Of a DNA stretch of 16,066 nt, positions 1-6,285 are shown piece by piece. The notes under the pieces are model-generated. The model saw only the letters and a program-made list of their open reading frames with translations. It did not search any database and had not been told where the DNA came from. The position numbers were made by a program, and so were the translations under genes. Within the stretch, counting starts at the first letter, position 1; each line of letters begins with the position of its first letter. Source of the stretch: CAUZEO01 sp963578625 (GTDB lineage: Bacteria; Verrucomicrobiota; Kiritimatiellia; SLOV01); the NCBI GenBank assembly GCA_963578625.1, contig CAUZEO010000082.1, positions 1 through 16,066 of the forward strand. The letters are read 5' to 3'.

Positions 1-439
1 GCGCCTCCGACATGGCCGGCGAACATCTGCGATTATGCCCTACGCAAAATGGGATTCCCGACTCCTTTACCACCTCCTGGATCTGGTACGCCTCTTCAAG
101 GGTCGCCGCCAACGGCTTCTCCGAGAACAGTGGTTTCCCGGCGGCGGCGGCGGCGCGAATGACCGGCAGACGCAATGTCTCAGTCGTGGCAAGACAGATC
201 GCATCCACATCGGGATCCGCGACCGCCTCTTTAAAATCAGAGCTCAGCTTCTCCGGCGAAAACCTCTCCCTGCAAATCTCGAGGTTGTGTTCGGAAATAT
301 CGCAGCAGGTATGCAGCGTCGCTTTGGGGGATTTTACCAGATTGGGCAGATGCTGCCCCTGGGCCAACATCCCGCATCCCACAACGGCGAATCGTATCGG
401 ATCTGCGGGGCCGGTATCGGAGCTTGTTTGTTTGTTCAT
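1..439 (-). CDS. Gfo/Idh/MocA-family oxidoreductase, 5' part only (runs off the window)
   Basis: The reverse strand encodes 146 residues from the ATG at 439-437, and the frame is still open at base 1, so only the N-terminal part is present. An N-terminal Rossmann fold is visible: the hydrophobic strand 'IRFAVVGCGMLAQGQH' (about residues 15-30) carries the GxGxxA/G dinucleotide motif. The family hallmark EKP is at residues 107-109 in 'GKPLFSEKPLAAT', followed by 'VGHNRRCSPAM', typical of these NAD(P)-dependent dehydrogenases acting on sugars, sugar acids or cyclitols. The C-terminal substrate domain is outside the window, so the substrate is unknown. No clear Shine-Dalgarno sequence precedes the ATG. 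The gene lies downstream of the aldolase and epimerase genes on the same strand but is separated from them by 272 bases of repeats, so it may have its own promoter. Confidence 0.85.
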   Translation of the reverse strand, partial: MNKQTSSDTGPADPIRFAVVGCGMLAQGQHLPNLVKSPKATLHTCCDISEHNLEICRERFSPEKLSSDFKEAVADPDVDAICLATTETLRLPVIRAAAAAGKPLFSEKPLAATLEEAYQIQEVVKESGIPFCVGHNRRCSPAMSEA

Positions 440-467
440 ATGCAGTCGTAGCGGTTTCAGGGTTCAG

Positions 468-484
468 CGCGGCCTCCGGCCGCG
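468..484. repeat. Perfect 7-bp GC hairpin
   Basis: CGCGGCC and GGCCGCG flank a TCC loop, and ATTTTC follows on the plus strand. It resembles a Rho-independent terminator read left to right, but no plus-strand gene ends here and there is no T-run on the minus-strand side. I therefore call it a palindromic spacer element. Confidence 0.5.
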
Positions 485-520
485 ATTTTCGGTTGTCGGG
501 GTTCGGGGTTGGCGGTTCGA

Positions 521-708
521 GTCAGCTTACCCCAACTAGCGAACTCACTCGCGAGCCTAATCGGCATATAGATTTGATGAAAAACCGGCACTACTTAGTC
601 TATCGTGGTTCGAAGTTCCATTTGGCTTGCGAGTAAGCTTACCTCAACTCGCGAGCTTAATCGGCACACGGATTTTCTGAGAACCCGGCGGTACTTAAAC
701 GATAGGGA
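521..708. repeat. Imperfect direct duplication, two copies about 100 bp apart
   Basis: Copy A (521-608) and copy B (633-708) share the order GCTTACC-CAACT, CGCGAG, TAATCGGCA, a GATTT block, an ACCGGC/CCCGGC block, TACTTA and CGATAG/TATCGTGG. Copy A has about 12 extra bases before its CGCGAG. The 8-bp palindrome CTCGCGAG occurs at 548-555 and 648-655, exactly 100 bp apart. Copy B starts with the 10-bp palindrome GTAAGCTTAC (633-642), and copy A has a one-mismatch version at 521-530. The function is unknown. Confidence 0.6.
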
Positions 709-711
709 TTA

Positions 712-1785
712 TTACCCCCCCAGCCACCGATTCCGATTCTCTTCGACAAAAACGTCATCATGCAAGTGCGGGTAGGCGCGGTACACCCGGTCAATTTCCT
801 CGCTCTGACTCGGGCTCAATGTCTCTTCCGGATCCAGGCACAAAATATTCTCAAGCAATCCCTGCCGACGCAGGACTTCGTGAATCCCGGCAATGCAGCC
901 GGCGAACCCGTTAGCGGCATCGAAGAATGCGGCATTGCTGTCCGTCACCTCGTTGCTTCGGCGGAGAAGCTCTTGTCGAATGGGAGCGTCGTTGGTGATC
1001 GCCGCGTGACACTCGGCCAGCAATTCTACCGCCTTGCTGGTCCATACAGCCCAGTGGCCCAGGAGGCCGCCTGCGATTCGGCGCTCCACAGGTCCATCCG
1101 GGGTTTGGAATTTGAAGGAGGCAAGTAGATCCAGAAGGATGTTGTCGTCATTTCCCGTGTAGAGCGCGATGTCCTCCCGGCCCGACTCCGTCACCGCCCG
1201 TACGACATCCAGGGTCTGGTACCGGTTGAACGGGGCCATCTTTATCGCAACGACATTTTCGATCTCCACAAATTCCCGCCAGAACGAATAGTCGAGGATC
1301 CGGCCGCCCACTGCGGGTTGGAGATAGAATCCAAAGATTGGAATTTCGCCGGCCACTTGCCGGCAGTGATCGAGGATAGAATCGTCGTTGTCATCTTTCC
1401 AGGCCGCAAGACTCAGGAGGCCGGTGTGGTATCCGAGATTGCGCGCAAGTTCAGCTTCCTGAATTGCCTGCCGCGTTTTGCCGATCAGTCCGGCGACACG
1501 GATGAGCGCTCCCCTTCCGTTTTCGGCCGCCCGGTTCATTTCTTCGGCGGCCAGCATCAAAACCGGCTCATAGAGACCGATCGAGGGATCACGAATCTGA
1601 AACTGAGTCGTGTGAACGCCGACTGCCAGCCCGCCTGATCCGGCATCGATGTAATATCGACTCAATGCCCGTTGCCTGCGCTCATCCAGCTTACGATCCA
1701 AAGTCAACGCGAGAGGGTGGGCAGGAATGACCGCGCCCGCGCGAAGGGCAGAGGCAACTGCAGTCGGCAACGTTGGCGTGGCCAT
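712..1785 (-). CDS. Dihydrodipicolinate synthase/N-acetylneuraminate lyase superfamily protein
   Basis: This 357-residue protein has the TIM-barrel layout of the DHDPS/NAL class I aldolase superfamily and is somewhat longer than the usual roughly 300. The Schiff-base lysine is assigned to K182 in 'ENVVAIKMAPFNRYQTL', aligned with the family's 'GIKEATG' segment. A 'GGLAVGVHTTQF' strand (about 51-62) replaces the usual GTTGE motif. The region that normally holds the catalytic tyrosine (PYYNKP) reads 'LSLAAWKDDNDD' (about 124-135) and lacks it, so the reaction probably differs from DapA or NanA. The ATG at 1785-1783 overlaps the stop of the upstream epimerase gene as TGATG, indicating translational coupling. 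With the epimerase and dehydrogenases nearby, a retro-aldol or dehydratase step in sugar-acid catabolism is plausible, but the substrate is not deducible. Confidence 0.8.
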   Translation of the reverse strand: MATPTLPTAVASALRAGAVIPAHPLALTLDRKLDERRQRALSRYYIDAGSGGLAVGVHTTQFQIRDPSIGLYEPVLMLAAEEMNRAAENGRGALIRVAGLIGKTRQAIQEAELARNLGYHTGLLSLAAWKDDNDDSILDHCRQVAGEIPIFGFYLQPAVGGRILDYSFWREFVEIENVVAIKMAPFNRYQTLDVVRAVTESGREDIALYTGNDDNILLDLLASFKFQTPDGPVERRIAGGLLGHWAVWTSKAVELLAECHAAITNDAPIRQELLRRSNEVTDSNAAFFDAANGFAGCIAGIHEVLRRQGLLENILCLDPEETLSPSQSEEIDRVYRAYPHLHDDVFVEENRNRWLGG

Positions 1786-2831
1786 CAGAAATTGCCGTCC
1801 CGCGTTTCAAAGTGTGTCGGCTTTCCATGACTGATCCCGTCCCGCATCACCCACTGCGCGACAAGATCAATCATATCCTCGAGTTTCGTTGACGGTTCGC
1901 CGAACAGCTTGAACGCCTTCCCGCTGTCGTTGAGAAAGGCGTGATCGGACTCCGTCCCGGTTAACCGGACTTCCCGGTTCATGATTTCTCCGAACCGTGC
2001 GCAGACCTCGCGAACGCGGGTGATATCCGGCCCCGTGACATTGAGGATTTCGGCTGGAGAGGCGGCATGGGCAAGAGACTGAAGCGCCATTGCATTCGCA
2101 TCGGGCTGCCAGATCACGTTGAAGTACCCCGTCGTCAAATCCACGGGCTCCCGATTCCAGACCGCTGCGGCGAGGTCAACGAGCACTCCGTACCTGAACT
2201 CCACCGCATAATTCAGCCGGAACAGAAGGACGGGAACGGAGAGCGATTCACTGAAATGCTGGAAAACCCGCTCGCGGCCCAGGCAGCTCATGGCGTAGTC
2301 GCCGACCGGATCCGGTCGATCCGTCTCGCGAGATCCACCGGCGGAAATTGGCCTCATGCAGTACACATTGCCCGTCGAAAAAGCGACGATGCGACTCTTT
2401 GGAAACCGCTCACAAACCATTCCGGGCAAGTAGCAGTTCATGGCCCAGGTCAATCCTTCGTTTCCCGTGCTTCCGAACTTCATGCCCGCCATATAGATAA
2501 TATTCGGCACGTCAGGAAGGCTTCTTAGAAAATCGTGATCCAGGAGGTCCCCTTGGATTGTCTCAATCCCGGCAGAATGCAAACGCGAGGCCACGGCCGG
2601 ATCCGAAAACCGGGAGACACCGATGATTCTCTTGCAGACACCGGCCGCAGCGCCGGCCTTTTGGGCCATCATCGCCAGGGTCGGTCCCATCTTGCCGCCA
2701 ACTCCCAGCACCAGAATATCCCCCTCGACGCGTGACATCGTTTCGACTACGCCCGGAGAGGGGTTGCTCAGGGCGAGCTCAATATCGAGTTCCGTTTTGA
2801 GGTCGCCGAGATTTGTCTCCGAGGCATTCAT
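1785..2831 (-). CDS. NAD-dependent epimerase/dehydratase family protein (extended SDR), atypical active site
   Basis: This 348-residue protein has an internal Rossmann motif, 'LVLGVGGKMGP' (about 41-50), after a 36-residue N-terminal extension. The strand-4 motif 'NIIYMAGMKFG' (about 110-120) and the catalytic-serine strand 'IVAFSTGNVY' (about 148-157) follow. The tyrosine of the SDR YxxxK motif is present (Y179), but the lysine position is Cys (C183) in 'VGDYAMSCLGRERVF'. The codons at this site are clear. A C-terminal substrate-binding part ('EILNVTGPDITRVREV') matches the extended class. The closest family roles are nucleotide-sugar or sugar-acid epimerases and dehydratases, but without the lysine the chemistry may be altered. 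This is the first gene of a two-gene minus-strand unit with the DHDPS-like gene. No obvious Shine-Dalgarno lies before the ATG at 2831-2829; a 7-bp dyad lies 14 bases upstream. Confidence 0.8.
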   Translation of the reverse strand: MNASETNLGDLKTELDIELALSNPSPGVVETMSRVEGDILVLGVGGKMGPTLAMMAQKAGAAAGVCKRIIGVSRFSDPAVASRLHSAGIETIQGDLLDHDFLRSLPDVPNIIYMAGMKFGSTGNEGLTWAMNCYLPGMVCERFPKSRIVAFSTGNVYCMRPISAGGSRETDRPDPVGDYAMSCLGRERVFQHFSESLSVPVLLFRLNYAVEFRYGVLVDLAAAVWNREPVDLTTGYFNVIWQPDANAMALQSLAHAASPAEILNVTGPDITRVREVCARFGEIMNREVRLTGTESDHAFLNDSGKAFKLFGEPSTKLEDMIDLVAQWVMRDGISHGKPTHFETRDGNF

Positions 2832-2844
2832 CGGGTGAGTCTAG

Positions 2845-2870
2845 TTTCTGGGAACGCGAATGGCCAGAAA
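2845..2870. promoter_or_regulatory. Perfect 7-bp dyad in the divergent promoter region (candidate operator)
   Basis: TTTCTGG (2845-2851) and CCAGAAA (2864-2870) are exact inverted repeats separated by 12 bases. The dyad lies 14 bases upstream of the minus-strand epimerase start and about 130 bases upstream of the plus-strand dehydrogenase, where a shared regulator could bind. No regulator gene is in the window, so the assignment is inference. Confidence 0.35.
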
Positions 2871-2891
2871 TTCGTTGCGGCGCTGCAGGTG

Positions 2892-2927
2892 TCGGACTTG
2901 TCGGACCAGTCGGATACGTCGGACGGG
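2892..2927. repeat. Four tandem 9-bp repeats (TCGGA-type)
   Basis: Four consecutive 9-mers begin TCGGA: TCGGACTTG, TCGGACCAG, TCGGATACG and TCGGACGGG. They lie in the divergent spacer between the epimerase and the plus-strand dehydrogenase. The first five bases are constant and the last three vary. There are no spacers of CRISPR size. Confidence 0.75.
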
Positions 2928-3001
2928 TTCGAATTTTGCTGACTTGAAATCTTTGGAGATTACAGTGTCCGTTGATTTACGCGAAGCGAGGGGTAGATTC
3001 C

Positions 3002-4045
3002 GTGGAAAAGATTGTTCGAGTTGGAATTGCGGGACTGGGCCGTAGCGGATGGAGCATCCATGCGGAAGGCCTTGCCGGAGTTGAAAGCCGATACCGGATC
3101 GAGGCGGTATCCGATCCCCGGGAGGAGCGGCGACGGGAGGCCGTGGATCGGTTTGGGTGCCGCGAATATGCGGAATTCAACGGGTTGCTCGCGGATAAAG
3201 AGCTGGATCTCGTTGTGGTTGCCACTCCGAGCCACCTTCACGCGCAGCATGCGGAAGCGATTCTTACCTCGGGGCGGCATGTTGTCTGCGAGAAACCCCT
3301 GGCAACGTCTCTCGAAGAGCTGGACCGAATCATCAGCGTTGCGGAAAAAGCGGGACGACATCTGGCGCCATTCCAAAACCGTCGCTATGAGTCCGCTTTT
3401 CAAAAGGTCAAGGAAGTCATCGCGTCCGGAAAACTTGGGCGGATCGTTCAAATCCGGATGACAGGGAACGGCTTCAGTCGTCGCTGGGACTGGCAGACGC
3501 TCAAGGAATACGGTGGCGGCAGCTTGAATAATACCGGGCCCCATTTTCTGGACCAGGCGCTCGAGCTTTTCGGGCCGGGCGATCCCGAAATTTTCTGCCA
3601 CCTGGACAATGCCCTGAGCTCGGGTGATGCCGACGATCACGTCAAATTGATCTTTCGTGGACCGGGAAAGCCTCTCATCGATATCGAAATCACCTCGGCC
3701 TGCCCCTATCCGCAAAATGGGTGGTTGGTCATGGGCACGCGGGGCGGACTGACAGGAACGGCGGCCCGGCTCGACTGGAAGTACGTGGACTTTTCGGCAA
3801 TGCCGCCTCGTCCCGTCGACCATTCTCCCCCGGCCGGCCGCCAATACAACCGCGAAGAATTGGAATTCCAGGAGGAAAGCTGGGATGACGATCCGTCCGT
3901 CAAGGGGTTCCACGCCTTGACGCATTCCTTTTACAACGATCTCTATGAACCTCTATTCAGCGGATCCCCGTTGGCGATTACTCCGCAAAGCGTGCGAAGA
4001 CAGATCCAGATTCTGGACACCTGCCACGATCGCTGCCCCCTCTAA
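3002..4045 (+). CDS. Gfo/Idh/MocA-family oxidoreductase
   Basis: This is an NAD(P)-dependent dehydrogenase of the Gfo/Idh/MocA family, 347 residues from the GTG at 3002. I prefer this start to the in-frame TTG at 2972 because GAGGGG (2988-2993) is well placed before it and the first strand, 'VRVGIAGLGRSG', follows at once. The Rossmann GxGxxG is at residues 9-16 and the EKP motif at 97-99 ('VVCEKPLATS'). The second-domain signature 'GGGSLNNTGPHFLDQ' (171-185) keeps H181 and D184 but has Asn177 where many members have the catalytic Asp. The family oxidises or reduces hydroxyls of sugars, sugar acids or inositols; the substrate here is unknown. The gene is transcribed divergently from the epimerase/aldolase pair and is followed 7 bases later by a PhyH-like gene, so the two are probably co-transcribed. 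Confidence 0.88.
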   Translation: MEKIVRVGIAGLGRSGWSIHAEGLAGVESRYRIEAVSDPREERRREAVDRFGCREYAEFNGLLADKELDLVVVATPSHLHAQHAEAILTSGRHVVCEKPLATSLEELDRIISVAEKAGRHLAPFQNRRYESAFQKVKEVIASGKLGRIVQIRMTGNGFSRRWDWQTLKEYGGGSLNNTGPHFLDQALELFGPGDPEIFCHLDNALSSGDADDHVKLIFRGPGKPLIDIEITSACPYPQNGWLVMGTRGGLTGTAARLDWKYVDFSAMPPRPVDHSPPAGRQYNREELEFQEESWDDDPSVKGFHALTHSFYNDLYEPLFSGSPLAITPQSVRRQIQILDTCHDRCPL

Positions 4046-4052
4046 TGCCGTC

Positions 4053-4841
4053 ATGACAATCTCCGCAACCATTGAGAATCCGACCCGGGACGGAAAAGTT
4101 CTGACCCTGGACCAACTCAGACACTATCACGATCAGGGCTATTTGATCGTCGAAGGTCTTTTTGACGCGAATCAAATCGAGCGCATCAACGCGCTGCGTT
4201 TTCGCGCTGAAAAAAAAGCAATGGCGCAGGGGGGGAGCTTTCGGGATGGCAAGGTGGAGTACCAGGCCGAGCCCGTACAATCAGACCCCACAGGAAAAGT
4301 GTTCGCGCTTCGCAAAGTGCAGGAGGCATTTCTCGGGGAGCCTGATTTCGCGGAGGTCACCGCTTCCGAGAGAGTGCTCGATATCGTTGAGGATCTGATC
4401 GGGCCGGAGATTTACTACTTTTCGAGCAAGCTCATGTTCAAGCCCGCGCACGGAGGAAGCCGAAAACCGTGGCATCAGGATTTCGCATACTGGGCGGAAA
4501 CCGGGACCAGGCAGGTAACCGTATGGGGAGCGATCGATTCGGCAACGCAGAAGAATGGATGTATCCAGGTCATTCCCGAATCGCACAAAAAGGGGCTGCT
4601 CAAGCATCACCAATGGGAAGACTACATGATCGACGAGGATACCGTGAAAGACGACAAGGTGGTGTATGCGGAAATGAATTCCGGGGACGTTCTTTTCTTC
4701 AATGTGCTGACCCTTCACGCCTCTGATCCGAATCGTTCGGATCAGCCTCGCCTGTCCACGATCGTGGATTTCGATTCCGAACCCGGCCCGCCGGACAAAC
4801 CCTTCGGCAGCCAGGTTCCGCTGCGAACAGCGAAAACCTGA
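4053..4841 (+). CDS. Phytanoyl-CoA dioxygenase (PhyH) family protein
   Basis: This 262-residue non-haem Fe(II)/2-oxoglutarate dioxygenase-like protein starts at the ATG at 4053. The frame is open further upstream to 3945, but that stretch overlaps the dehydrogenase gene and has no family similarity. The iron-binding facial triad is visible as H141-x-D143 in 'KPWHQDFAYW' and H222 in 'NVLTLHASDPNRSDQPR'. R233 is the likely 2-oxoglutarate carboxylate ligand. The N-terminal 'LDQLRHYHDQGYLIVEGLFD' (19-38) is the standard PhyH opening. Family members hydroxylate varied small molecules in the cytoplasm, so the substrate remains open. There is no Shine-Dalgarno: the upstream stop TAA overlaps an ATG of a three-codon mini-ORF whose TGA overlaps this start, suggesting translation by reinitiation. 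Confidence 0.88.
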   Translation: MTISATIENPTRDGKVLTLDQLRHYHDQGYLIVEGLFDANQIERINALRFRAEKKAMAQGGSFRDGKVEYQAEPVQSDPTGKVFALRKVQEAFLGEPDFAEVTASERVLDIVEDLIGPEIYYFSSKLMFKPAHGGSRKPWHQDFAYWAETGTRQVTVWGAIDSATQKNGCIQVIPESHKKGLLKHHQWEDYMIDEDTVKDDKVVYAEMNSGDVLFFNVLTLHASDPNRSDQPRLSTIVDFDSEPGPPDKPFGSQVPLRTAKT

Positions 4842-4980
4842 ACAGCGCCGCAAGGCATTCGATCCGGCGCCTGAGCATCCACCGTAGAGCACGGGTATCC
4901 GATCCGTGTAGCGGAGCCCAGCCAGAGCCTCAAGCTCCAGACCCCGGCGAAGCACGGAGCACAATACGCTGTCGGTAGCG

Positions 4981-4994
4981 CGGAATTCATTCCG
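4981..4994. repeat. Small palindrome
   Basis: CGGAAT and ATTCCG are exact 6-bp inverted arms around TC. It is part of the palindrome-rich spacer, and no function can be assigned. Confidence 0.5.
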
Positions 4995-5174
4995 TAGTGA
5001 GCAGGAATCGCCACCATCGGCTCCACAGGATGAGCCCACGGATGGCAAAGCCGACCCGCGGGCAACTCACGTAGAGGCACCGCACTGTGGTTATCTAGTG
5101 GTGATCACGAGTACGATGGGGAGCAGGGATTCTGGACGCATGGAACAACTTCACTTCCCCAAGTTCCGCTGGAG

Positions 5175-5203
5175 AAGGCAGAATCATTGAAGGCAGAATG
5201 ATT
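5175..5203. repeat. Doubled 14-mer AAGGCAGAAT(C/G)ATT
   Basis: AAGGCAGAATCATT (5175-5188) is followed after one base by AAGGCAGAATGATT (5190-5203). The copies differ at one base, which makes the ends AATCATT and AATGATT exact reverse complements. The element is therefore both a direct and an inverted repeat. I recall similar sequence from spacers of PVC-type genomes, without being able to check here. Confidence 0.6.
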
Positions 5204-5212
5204 TTCTCTTGG

Positions 5213-5292
5213 CTCCGTGGACTCCGTGGTTAATTTCGTTTGGCTGTGGAGCCGCGGCTTCGTGTATTTCGTGGTTCAATTTTTTCGGTTGG
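5213..5292. repeat. Imperfect direct repeat with a CGTGG(T/A) core, 45-bp period
   Basis: Copy 1 (5213-5243) begins CTCCGTGGACTCCGTGGTTA and copy 2 (5258-5292) begins CTTCGTGTATTTCGTGGTTC. Both continue into AATTT-rich sequence ending in TTGG. Each copy is itself a degenerate doubling of a CGTG unit. Confidence 0.55.
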
Positions 5293-5449
5293 GTCTGGAT
5301 GCTCTGGGCGAATATTCTCTGTCCGGCTTGTGCGTCGCCGACCGGAAGTCTTGGCGATTTCCGCTACTTTAAAATTGGGCAGTGCGAATCCTTGTTGACG
5401 CTACCGCGGTGAACACCGAACATCCCGCACATTCTACCGGAGGTGTTTT

Positions 5450-6274
5450 ATGGCAGATCGAATGAAAGGAAAGAGGGTCCTGGTGACGGGCGCGGGGACC
5501 GGGATTGGGCGAGGCACGGCGCTGACCTTTGCGGAGGAAGGCGCCGACGTGGCGCTTCACTATTCCCACAGCGACCAGGGCGCAAAGGATGCCGTCGCAC
5601 AGATTCAAGCAGGCGGAGGAAAAGCCGGGGCTTTCCAGGCGGACTTCACCAGGCTTGACGAAGTGAGGCAACTCAGCAAAGACGCGATTTCGTTTCTAGG
5701 CGGAATGGATGTGCTGATCAATAATTCGGGTATTACGACAAACGCGCCATTCGAAGAAATCCAACCAGAGCAATTCGACACCCTCTACACGGTCAACGTG
5801 AAGGCAGCTCTCTTTCTCACCCAGTACTGCCTGCCTGCCCTCGTTGAGAGCGCGCCCAGCGCGGTGATCAACCTCTCGTCCGTTCACGCGAGCCACGGGA
5901 TGACCGAGCATTCCATCTATGCCGGGACCAAGGGAGCGATTGTCTCCTACTCACGGGAATTGGCCATTGAGCTCGCTCCGAAGGGAGTTCGCGTGAACGT
6001 GATCTCGCCCGGCTGGATCGTGGTGGAAAATCACTACAAGAGCATGGAAGTAGTGGATCTCGAGGGAGCGGCGAAGCAAATACCCGCCGGTTTTGTCGGA
6101 GTACCGGAAGATGTCGGACACCTTGCCGTTTTTCTGGCTTCAGACGAAGCAAGGTATATTGTAGGTCAATCCTACACCATTGATGGCGGACAAATGAGCA
6201 TTATGCAGGGCAATGGAGACATTCACGAACGGCGGACAGACACTTTCGGAAAAGGGTACGTGCCGGGGATTTAG
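5450..6274 (+). CDS. Short-chain dehydrogenase/reductase (classical SDR)
   Basis: This 274-residue classical SDR is complete. The cofactor motif TGAGTGIG is at residues 13-20, NNSG at 91-94, the catalytic serine in 'INLSSVHASHG' (S143/S144), and the YxxxK pair is Y157/K161 in 'YAGTK'. The 'SPGW' turn (186-189) and the C-terminal 'SYTIDGGQ' are standard. It should catalyse an NAD(P)-dependent alcohol/ketone oxidoreduction in the cytoplasm. It resembles glucose-dehydrogenase-like or FabG-like sugar and polyol dehydrogenases; the substrate is not resolved. A strong ribosome site, GGAGGT (5439-5444), sits 5 bases before the ATG, the best in the window. The M29 aminopeptidase follows after 11 bases, so it probably opens the 5450-9422 operon. 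Confidence 0.9.
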   Translation: MADRMKGKRVLVTGAGTGIGRGTALTFAEEGADVALHYSHSDQGAKDAVAQIQAGGGKAGAFQADFTRLDEVRQLSKDAISFLGGMDVLINNSGITTNAPFEEIQPEQFDTLYTVNVKAALFLTQYCLPALVESAPSAVINLSSVHASHGMTEHSIYAGTKGAIVSYSRELAIELAPKGVRVNVISPGWIVVENHYKSMEVVDLEGAAKQIPAGFVGVPEDVGHLAVFLASDEARYIVGQSYTIDGGQMSIMQGNGDIHERRTDTFGKGYVPGI

Positions 6275-6285
6275 GACTTATTCGG

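Larger units (their letters stand above)
440..711. other. Repeat-bearing intergenic spacer
   Basis: This 272-base spacer lies between two minus-strand genes. I find no convincing gene in it. It holds a GC-rich hairpin (468-484) and an imperfect direct duplication (521-608 and 633-708). Any promoter for the partial dehydrogenase gene ending at 439 should lie here, but I could not identify matched -35 and -10 boxes. Confidence 0.6.
4842..5449. other. 608-base spacer made of small palindromes and repeats
   Basis: I see no supportable gene in this stretch between the PhyH-like gene and the SDR gene. Its short ORFs lack coding character and overlap repeats. It contains hairpins at 4890-4908 (CACGG/CCGTG) and 4981-4994 (CGGAAT-TC-ATTCCG), a doubled 14-mer at 5175-5203 and an imperfect direct repeat at 5213-5292. 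A candidate -35 TTGACG (5395-5400) before the SDR gene has no good -10 partner. Confidence 0.6.

Noticed and set aside
508..530. GGTTCGAGTC resembling a tRNA T-arm
   Set aside because: The flanking bases do not form the T-stem, and no acceptor, D or anticodon arms can be placed around it.
2892..2927. CRISPR-like array
   Set aside because: The units are 9 bp with no spacers between them; it is a simple tandem repeat.
2960..3925. 321-codon minus-strand open frame
   Set aside because: It lies wholly antisense to the Gfo/Idh/MocA gene, which has clear motifs. The antisense protein is low-complexity and matches no family.
3945..4052. N-terminal extension of the PhyH protein
   Set aside because: The frame is open, but this segment overlaps the dehydrogenase gene and PhyH similarity begins only after the ATG at 4053.
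4281..5048. 255-codon minus-strand open frame over the PhyH end and spacer
   Set aside because: Most of it is antisense to PhyH and the rest covers palindromic spacer. There is no family resemblance.
5351..5366. TTGGCG...GCTA as a sigma-54 promoter before the SDR gene
   Set aside because: The GG and GC elements are 10 rather than 12 bases apart, which does not fit the -24/-12 geometry.
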